Shown here: positions 14,564-18,457 of the stretch, piece by piece
Layout of the letters: the number at the start of each line of letters is the position of its first letter
Numbering within the stretch: position 1 is the stretch's first letter
Origin: UBA668 sp052034175
GTDB lineage: Bacteria > Actinomycetota > Acidimicrobiia > Acidimicrobiales > Ilumatobacteraceae
NCBI GenBank assembly: GCA_052034175.1
Contig: JBPOIX010000020.1
Location: 1 to 18,457, forward strand
Reading direction: 5' to 3'
Length of the DNA: 18,457 nucleotides
Translations under genes and position numbers: made by a program
Notes under the pieces: model-generated
What the model saw: only the letters and a program-made list of their open reading frames with translations
What the model was told of the DNA's origin: nothing
Database searches by the model: none

Positions 14564-14845
14564 GTGGGAATTCTCTCCTGGATCGCCGTCGGCCTGGTGG
14601 CCGGCCTCATCGCCCGCTGGATCGTGCGCGACGACCGCTCCGGCTGCATCTACACGATCGTCGTCGGCGTGCTCGGCGCGCTCATCGGCGGCTGGCTGAT
14701 GCAGGCCAACGGCAAGAAGGGCGTGGACGACTTCGACCTGCGCGCCGTGCTCGTGGCTGCGGTGGGTGCCGTGCTGTTCCTGCTGGTGCTGCAGGCGGTG
14801 GGTGGCCGGGCGGGCAAGGGCCGCGGCCGCCGCACTCGGCGCTGA
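14564..14845 (+). CDS. GlsB/YeaQ/YmgE family membrane protein (transglycosylase-associated)
   Basis: A 93-residue membrane protein with three hydrophobic segments (about 4-20, 29-46 and 61-80). The Gly-rich core GLVAGLIARWIV...IYTIVVGVLGALIGGWLMQ is that of the transglycosylase-associated family, found in many bacteria as a small stress-linked inner-membrane protein of unknown biochemical role. The C-terminus is a basic tail (GRAGKGRGRRTRR) likely facing the cytoplasm. The start is the GTG at 14564; the frame has no stop for a long way upstream, so this rests on the family N-terminus (GILSWIAVGLVAG). Its TGA stop directly abuts the TGA stop of the convergent arsC-like gene with no intervening base. 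Confidence 0.87.
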   Translation: MGILSWIAVGLVAGLIARWIVRDDRSGCIYTIVVGVLGALIGGWLMQANGKKGVDDFDLRAVLVAAVGAVLFLLVLQAVGGRAGKGRGRRTRR

Positions 14846-15202
14846 TCAGCCGCCGAGAAGGGCGCTGACGCGATCCTTCGGGCGGCCGATGATGGCCGTC
14901 GTGGCCGTCACCAGCACTGGCCGCTGCAGCAACTGCTTGTGCCGCACGAGCACGTCCACAACCTGGTCGGCCGTGGCGACGTCCGCATCGGTGAGGCCGA
15001 GCTTCTGCCACAGGCTGTCCCGCCGCACAAGGTCGGTGACGGGGTCTTCCAGCTTGGCGATGATGGCCCGCAGGGTGGCGGCGTCCGGTGGCGTCTTCAG
15101 GTACAGCACCACCTCGGCGTCGGCGCCGAGTTCCTCTGCAATGCGCACGGCATTGCTGGAGGAGTTTCAATTCGGGTTGTGGTAGATGGTCACGTTGGCC
15201 AT
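14846..15202 (-). CDS. arsC: ArsC-family reductase, predicted selenoprotein with UGA-encoded Sec12
   Basis: A 118-residue ArsC-family protein read through one in-frame TGA (15169-15167). From the ATG at 15202 the frame gives MANVTIYHNPN, TGA, NSSSNAVRIAEELG and then a normal ArsC body (VVLYLKTPPDAATLR). E. coli ArsC begins MSNITIYHNPAC, so the TGA coincides exactly with catalytic Cys12. Arginines equivalent to Arg60 (DLVRRD), Arg94 (LQRPVLV) and Arg107 (IGRPKD) are kept, so the rest of the gene is under constraint and not decaying. A stem-loop fitting bacterial SECIS rules follows the TGA. ArsC reduces arsenate using thiols; Sec would be the attacking nucleophile. The usual Arg16 is Ser, possibly because those codons also form the SECIS. 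A naive call starts at GTG 15148 and loses the active site. TAGCCT lies 7 nt before the ATG. Confidence 0.88.
15132..15163 (-). promoter_or_regulatory. Predicted bacterial SECIS element within the arsC-like gene
   Basis: Reading the minus strand, three bases after the TGA come TCCTC (15163-15159), then CA, GCAATGC (15156-15150), the loop CGTGC (15149-15145), GCATTGC (15144-15138), A, and GAGGA (15136-15132). The two arms pair perfectly as 5 bp plus 7 bp around a small CA/A internal loop. The apical loop has G at its second position and starts 17 nt after the TGA. Bacterial SECIS elements are expected to have a short stem, a 3-14 nt loop with an early G, and a loop about 16-37 nt after the UGA. 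All are met here. Confidence 0.82.
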
Positions 15203-15209
15203 GGCGGCG

Positions 15210-15215
15210 AGGCTA
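15210..15215 (-). promoter_or_regulatory. Leaderless-type -10 box of the arsC-like gene
   Basis: Minus-strand TAGCCT is followed by 7 nt and the ATG at 15202. This independently supports 15202 as the true start, upstream of the in-frame TGA. The remaining bases to 15320 hold the divergent leader of the next gene, including TACCGT (15245-15250) as a weak -10 candidate. Confidence 0.45.
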
Positions 15216-15320
15216 GCGCTGCAAACCCTGTGGCACCCCTGGCGTACCGTCCCCCGTGCGGCTTCCCCCCGTCACCAGTTCCCCGTGGCCTCTGGCCGCG
15301 GCGCGCCCGGAGGGTCGTCC

Positions 15321-15791
15321 ATGCATCCGTTCTATTCCGCACATTCATCTCCCCGTTCCCACCCACGTCGCTGGGAGCCACCGGTTCCCACCACACCTCC
15401 TGCACCCGTGCGCCCGGCGGACGATGCGCTGCGGCTGGTGTCGCTGGCCGTGGCGCTCCCCCTCCGGCCGGAGACGATCTGCTTCCCGTTGAACGCGGAG
15501 GGCGTGGGCGGTGTGGCCACCATCGTGTCGGGTACGGCGCGCCCGGAGGCCCTGTTCACCGTGGTCGAGTTCATGTGCCGGGTCATGACGGATTCGGAGA
15601 TGACGTCGCTCCTGCTCGCCACGGTGCGCCCTGGTTCTGGCCTGCTGGCGGGCGACGTGGACCGCTGGTGCGAGGCCAGCGACCTGTGCGCCGCCAAAGG
15701 CTTCCTGCTACGGGAGTGGTACGTCATCGGCCCGGGCGGCATCGACATCCCGCGCGAGCTGCTGGGCGAGCCCGAGCGGTGGGCTCAATGA
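15321..15791 (+). CDS. Hypothetical protein (conserved-looking, function unknown)
   Basis: A 156-residue soluble protein. Residues 1-33 are Pro/His/Arg-rich and probably disordered. The rest forms a mixed alpha/beta domain: DALRLVSLAVALPLRPETICFPLN, GVGGVATIVSGTARPEALFTVVEF, SLLLATVRPGSG (97-108), GDVDRWCEASDLCAAKGFLLREWYVIG (111-137) and PRELLGEPERW. The phrases LLLATVRPGSG and GDVDRW look like a conserved core, vaguely JAB/RadC-like, but I cannot name a family. I chose the ATG at 15321 because AGGG lies just upstream (GGAGGGTCGTCC before ATG). The frame also extends back to 15186, which would overlap the 5' end of the arsC-like gene. Its stop overlaps the convergent DUF4031 gene by 7 bp. 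Confidence 0.7.
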   Translation: MHPFYSAHSSPRSHPRRWEPPVPTTPPAPVRPADDALRLVSLAVALPLRPETICFPLNAEGVGGVATIVSGTARPEALFTVVEFMCRVMTDSEMTSLLLATVRPGSGLLAGDVDRWCEASDLCAAKGFLLREWYVIGPGGIDIPRELLGEPERWAQ

Positions 15792-16075
15792 CCCAGGCGT
15801 TGCGCCCGGCGCTGCGCCGCCGTCAAGCGCAGGCCCGAGCGTTGGAGGGCATGCACCACCGCCCGGCTGTCCGTGGGTTGGGCGCCGCGTTCCACCATGT
15901 CGGCGTAGTAGTCCTCCGGCACGTCGTAGTGGTCGCCGTGAAAGCCGCGCGGTGGAATGCCCGCGGCTGCGGCGAACTGGTGCAGTTCGTCCAGGCTGTG
16001 GTCGCTGACCAGGTGGCTCCAGCGGCGGCCGCGGTGCCACCAGCGGGGTTCATCGATCAACACGGCCATCGCCAC
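15785..16075 (-). CDS. DUF4031 domain protein
   Basis: A 96-residue protein with the pattern of DUF4031: an N-terminal strand ending in VLIDEPRWWHRGRRWSHLVSD, then SLDELHQFAAAAGIPPRGFHGDHYDVPEDYYADMVERGAQPTDSRAVVHAL. The conserved Asp, Trp and His residues and the HYDV motif are present. The family is small, cytoplasmic and without an established function. The frame opens with GTG at 16075; an ATG two codons later (16069) is an equally good start. Neither has a clear ribosome-binding site. It diverges from the HD-domain gene with only 13 bp between the start codons, so the two promoters must overlap. Confidence 0.8.
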   Translation of the reverse strand: MAMAVLIDEPRWWHRGRRWSHLVSDHSLDELHQFAAAAGIPPRGFHGDHYDVPEDYYADMVERGAQPTDSRAVVHALQRSGLRLTAAQRRAQRLGH

Positions 16076-16076
16076 A

Positions 16077-16082
16077 TACGAT
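16077..16082 (+). promoter_or_regulatory. Leaderless-type -10 box of the HD-domain gene
   Basis: TACGAT is followed by 6 nt and the GTG at 16089. It lies in the 13-bp gap to the divergent DUF4031 gene, so initiation in one direction would occlude the other. Confidence 0.4.
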
Positions 16083-16088
16083 CACACC

Positions 16089-16781
16089 GTGATTGCACCG
16101 GAGGCCGAACTGCGCACGGCCTGGTGCCGTCTGGCCGGGGTGGGAGTGGGCAACCCGGGCGCCGAGCCTTCGGCTGGGCTGCGGGAGCGGTCGCCGGCAG
16201 GGGCGCTGGACGGCTTGCTGGACGGGTTGCTGGAGCGGCTGCGAGAGCCCCACCGCCGCTATCACACCGCAACCCACGTGATGTGGGTGCTGCGCCACCT
16301 CGCCACGCTGGCGCAGAGCCCGGCCGCGCAGGGCGTGGACATCGATGCGGTGCGCTGGGCGGCGCTGTATCACGACGCGATCTACGCCCCCACCCGGGCG
16401 GACAACGAAGCGCTCAGCGCCGCCCTCGCTGCCGCGGACGCTGCCCTGGTGGGGTGGGACGCCGATCGCTGCGCGGCAGTCCACCGACTGGTGATGGCCA
16501 CTTCCACCCGCCGGCCGAGCGCGCCGGATGAGGCCCTGCTGGTGGACGCCGACCTGGCGGTGCTCGGCGGCAGCCCGGAGGACTACGCGGCGTACGTGCG
16601 CGGGGTGCGCGCCGAGTACGCACATGTGCAGGACGTCGCGTGGCGCCGCGGGCGCGCCGAGGTCGTGCGCCACCTGCTCACCGACGGCCGGGTGTTCCAC
16701 ACGGCCGAGATGACGGCGGCGCGCGGTGCGCAGGCCATGGCCAACCTCACCGCCGAGCTCGCGACATTGGAGGCCGGCTGA
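16089..16781 (+). CDS. HD-superfamily metal-dependent hydrolase
   Basis: A 230-residue predicted phosphohydrolase of the HD superfamily. Metal-ligand motifs appear in order: RRYHTATHV (His59, His63), LYHDAIY (His95, Asp96, the HD pair), DNEALSA and LLVDADLAVLG (Asp153, Asp155), followed by the EYAHV segment. The pattern RRYHTxxH...YHDxIY with a late DADL is that of a widespread uncharacterised group of single-domain HD proteins; the substrate is unknown. I chose the GTG at 16089, 6 nt after a TACGAT box, because the frame upstream of it overlaps the antisense DUF4031 gene. The stop overlaps the ATG of the next gene by one base (TGATG), so a membrane protein is translated with it. Confidence 0.82.
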   Translation: MIAPEAELRTAWCRLAGVGVGNPGAEPSAGLRERSPAGALDGLLDGLLERLREPHRRYHTATHVMWVLRHLATLAQSPAAQGVDIDAVRWAALYHDAIYAPTRADNEALSAALAAADAALVGWDADRCAAVHRLVMATSTRRPSAPDEALLVDADLAVLGGSPEDYAAYVRGVRAEYAHVQDVAWRRGRAEVVRHLLTDGRVFHTAEMTAARGAQAMANLTAELATLEAG

Positions 16782-17734
16782 TGGGCGTGCGCCAGGTGCT
16801 CACCGACAAGCGCGACGTGTTCGCAGACAGCGCACGCGTCGTACGCCTGTCCATGCGTCAGGTGTTCCGCGACCGCTTCCTGGCGCGCACGGTGCCGTTC
16901 GTGGTCGTGGCCGTGATCGTGGTGCTCATCTCCACACGGATGTTCACCCACGCCGCCACCGCCGAGGACCCTCGCACCTGGCGCAAGCCGCTGGTCACCG
17001 GGTTCCGCCTGCTGGTCACGATGTGCCTGCAGTACGTGGTGGCCGCGTGGCTGGCAGCCGGCTGGCGCGGGCAGGAGCAGGAGCCCGTGCGCCGGCTGGT
17101 CCGCCGCCTCGGGGTGCGCATGCCCAGCCTGCTGGCCGCGGCGGCCATCGGTGCGTGGTTCGAGCTCACCACGGTGGACCTGGATTGGCACACCTGGGTG
17201 CGAGCTGCGATCGGGTTCGCCTACGGCTACCTGCTCAGCTACGCCGTGCCGGCCAGCGCGTTCTACGGGGTGGGCCTGTTCCGCGCCGTGGGGCACTCGC
17301 TGTCGGTGTTGCGACGCACGTTCGGGGCGGACCTGTTGGCGTGGTCCGGCCTGTGGGTCGTCACCGGTGTCGCCTCGCTGGTGGCCGCCGTGCCGGACGC
17401 CCTGGGGCTGTACTCGAGCACGGACTCCGGCACCAAGCTGAGCGTGGTCGGGCGGCTGTTCAGCTGGGGGGTCATCCTGCCGTCGACGATGGTTGCCCAG
17501 GCGGTGGCCGCAGCGTTCACGTGCGTCATCTTCTTCGCGCTCGAGGCCGGGCGGGCGCCGCACGGCTACCCGGCGCGAGCGGTGGAGACGGTCAGCGGGG
17601 TCCGCCTGGACAGCGAAGATGCCACCCCGGGTGCCGAGAGAGGCGAGGCCGGCGATGACGACGATGCCGACGCGAGGGGCGCTGCCGGCGATGCCGACGA
17701 CTGGTCGCCCCCGGCACAAGGATTCTCGCGCTGA
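16781..17734 (+). CDS. Hypothetical polytopic membrane protein
   Basis: A 317-residue membrane protein of unknown family. The N-terminal 36 residues are charged and probably cytoplasmic (MGVRQVLTDKRDVFADSARV). Hydrophobic segments fall near 37-56, 73-94, 115-133, 140-165, 184-205 and 228-253, giving about six spans. The C-terminal tail (about 270-317) is very acidic (GEAGDDDDADARGAAGDADD). No transporter or enzyme motif is evident. Its ATG shares a base with the HD-hydrolase stop, so the two are made together; the membrane protein may localise the hydrolase or act on the same process, which is inference. The last seven codons and the stop lie inside the first copy of the 86-bp repeat, so its C-terminus may have been defined by that repeat. 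Confidence 0.75.
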   Translation: MGVRQVLTDKRDVFADSARVVRLSMRQVFRDRFLARTVPFVVVAVIVVLISTRMFTHAATAEDPRTWRKPLVTGFRLLVTMCLQYVVAAWLAAGWRGQEQEPVRRLVRRLGVRMPSLLAAAAIGAWFELTTVDLDWHTWVRAAIGFAYGYLLSYAVPASAFYGVGLFRAVGHSLSVLRRTFGADLLAWSGLWVVTGVASLVAAVPDALGLYSSTDSGTKLSVVGRLFSWGVILPSTMVAQAVAAAFTCVIFFALEAGRAPHGYPARAVETVSGVRLDSEDATPGAERGEAGDDDDADARGAAGDADDWSPPAQGFSR

Positions 17735-17930
17735 TTCGTCCCAAATCCGCTTCTCGGGCTGATCCGTCCCGGCAACCGAGAGGATCCGCACACCAGTTCC
17801 ACGCCGCCCCCATGCAACGCCCAGACGGCGAGGCAGCCGACAGGGGCACAAGGATTCTCGGGCTGATTCGTCCCAAATTCGCTTCTCGGGCTGATCCGTC
17901 CCGGCAACCGAGACGATCCCCACACCAGTT
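17713..17930. repeat. Pair of 86-bp direct repeats, each with two copies of a 20-mer
   Basis: Bases 17713-17798 and 17845-17930 match at 82 of 86 positions, offset by 132 bp. Each copy contains TTCTCGGGCTGATYCGTCCC twice, 28 bp apart (starts 17723, 17751, 17855, 17883; one C/G change in the first). TCTCGG (17884-17889) can pair with CCGAGA (17908-17913), giving each copy a hairpin. The first copy includes the stop codon of the membrane-protein gene. The remaining gap to 17959 holds no gene that I can support. Confidence 0.88.
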
Positions 17931-17959
17931 GGGGCGCGGCAGACGTCCGAGGACTACGG

Positions 17960-18184
17960 CTAGTGGGCGCAGGCGCACGCGCCGCCACACCCACCGGCGG
18001 GACGGGGCGCTGCTGGTGCGGGCGACGACGAACTGCCGCCACCGACGCTGGCGAACACGGACAGCAGGCGCACCGCACCATCGTGCCCGTGGGGGCAGGT
18101 GGCGGGCGCGCTGGCCTCGCTCATCGGGCGACGGACCTCGAAGGTCTCGTCGCATTCACGGCAGCGGAACTCGTACAGCGGCAT
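17960..18184 (-). CDS. FmdB family zinc-ribbon protein
   Basis: A 74-residue protein with the FmdB-type N-terminus MPLYEFRCRECDETFEVRRPM. The first zinc pair is CREC (Cys8, Cys11). The second half reads ATCPHGHDGAVRLLSVFASVG, so the usual CxxC is replaced by C-P-H-G-H, a Cys/His arrangement that I recall in actinobacterial members. The tail is a Ser/Pro/Ala linker followed by GGCGGACACAH, which adds three Cys and a His and may bind a second metal. The family is named from the fmd operon of a methylotroph, and its regulatory role is weakly supported. The start is the ATG at 18184; the long upstream extension of the frame is the antisense of the next gene. TAGCAT lies 8 nt before the ATG. Confidence 0.88.
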   Translation of the reverse strand: MPLYEFRCRECDETFEVRRPMSEASAPATCPHGHDGAVRLLSVFASVGGGSSSSPAPAAPRPAGGCGGACACAH

Positions 18185-18192
18185 CGGCGTGA

Positions 18193-18198
18193 ATGCTA
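18193..18198 (-). promoter_or_regulatory. Leaderless-type -10 box of the FmdB gene
   Basis: Minus-strand TAGCAT is followed by 8 nt and the ATG at 18184, with no Shine-Dalgarno sequence between. Confidence 0.4.
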
Positions 18199-18242
18199 AC
18201 CGCACCTGCACCCCGGGCCGCTGCCGTGGTTGACTGGTGGCC

Positions 18243-18457
18243 GTGAGCACCCTCACCCCCACCGCCCAACCCATCGTCGCCGACCCGGAGACCGAGCACG
18301 TTCCCGAGACCGGGGAGCCGACGGCGGCACACATCGTGAAGACCAAGCCCGGCGAGAACGCTGCGGCGAAGGTGTTGGAGGCGCGCATCTACGGCACCCC
18401 GTTGGAGGCGCTGTGCGGGCATGTGTGGGTGCCCTCCCGCGACCCGAAGCAGCTGCC
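18243..18457 (+). CDS. DUF3039 domain protein (partial, runs off the right edge)
   Basis: The first 71 residues of a small protein: a Thr/Pro/Glu-rich start (STLTPTAQPIVADPETEHVPETG), then HIVKTKPGENAAAKVLEARIYGTPLEALCGHVWVPSRDPKQLP. The AxVxEARIxGTPxxALCGxxWVPSRDP stretch is characteristic of DUF3039, a short actinobacterial protein whose CGH and expected later CPxC cysteines probably bind zinc; function unknown. The window ends before the second cysteine pair. The GTG at 18243 is the likely start; another GTG two codons earlier (18237) is possible. It diverges from the FmdB gene. Confidence 0.85.
   Translation, partial: MSTLTPTAQPIVADPETEHVPETGEPTAAHIVKTKPGENAAAKVLEARIYGTPLEALCGHVWVPSRDPKQL

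Noticed and set aside
15148..15202. Treating the arsC-like gene as a pseudogene or as starting at GTG 15148
   Set aside because: A start at 15148 removes the whole active-site strand, while the frame above the TGA still encodes a family-perfect N-terminus with its own -10 box. The body is intact and a SECIS-like hairpin follows the TGA.
17723..17902. CRISPR array
   Set aside because: The four 20-mers are spaced 28, 104 and 28 bp apart, with only 8 bp between members of each pair; there are no regular spacers and no cas genes.

Overview
The window is very GC-rich, densely coding DNA with strongly G/C-biased third codon positions. The gene types point to a high-GC actinobacterium: a DUF3039 protein, a DUF4031 protein, an FmdB-type zinc ribbon whose second cysteine pair reads CPHGH, and a rhodanese/MoeB fusion. 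Many start codons lie 6-8 nt after a TANNNT box, as in leaderless actinobacterial genes. The class Acidimicrobiia (Ilumatobacter-like) is my best guess, but that is inference. I see no phage, plasmid, transposase, CRISPR, rRNA or tRNA genes. The region looks like chromosomal housekeeping and accessory metabolism.

Layout. Bases 1-908: two tandem RidA-family genes on the minus strand. 1077-2786: a class II aldolase/adducin-family protein followed by an RhtA-like EamA exporter, plus strand. 2826-5955: VanZ-family protein, rhodanese-MoeB fusion and sirtuin, all minus; a 72-bp element with 18-bp inverted repeats begins in the sirtuin stop codon. 6067-8396: a 545-residue unrecognised acidic coiled-coil protein with four N-terminal repeats, then a small hypothetical protein. 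8406-9848: M17 leucyl aminopeptidase (minus). 9980-10705: membrane-anchored YceI protein. 10781-14484: two translationally coupled ABC exporter half-transporters that form a classical asymmetric heterodimer. 14564-16075: GlsB/YeaQ membrane protein, an ArsC-family reductase, a hypothetical protein and a DUF4031 protein. 16089-17734: HD-domain hydrolase coupled to a membrane protein. 17713-17930: an 86-bp direct repeat. 17960-18457: FmdB zinc ribbon and the start of a DUF3039 gene.

The most important observation is the ArsC-family gene on the minus strand at 14846-15202. An ORF caller would start it at an internal GTG (15148), which loses the active site. Read from the ATG at 15202, the frame gives a normal ArsC N-terminus (MANVTIYHNPN). 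It then meets an in-frame TGA at codon 12, exactly where the catalytic cysteine of ArsC belongs, and continues uninterrupted to the family C-terminus with the expected arginines. Three bases after the TGA begins a 12-bp stem-loop with a G-containing 5-nt apical loop, 17 nt past the TGA, which has the form of a bacterial SECIS element. I interpret the gene as a selenocysteine-containing ArsC-family reductase.

Other structure worth noting: a recurrent leaderless-promoter pattern, the inverted-repeat element at 5129-5200, the 86-bp repeat pair at the right, degenerate GC-rich tandem repeats after the YceI gene, and a (GCAGCC)6 microsatellite after the MoeB gene.
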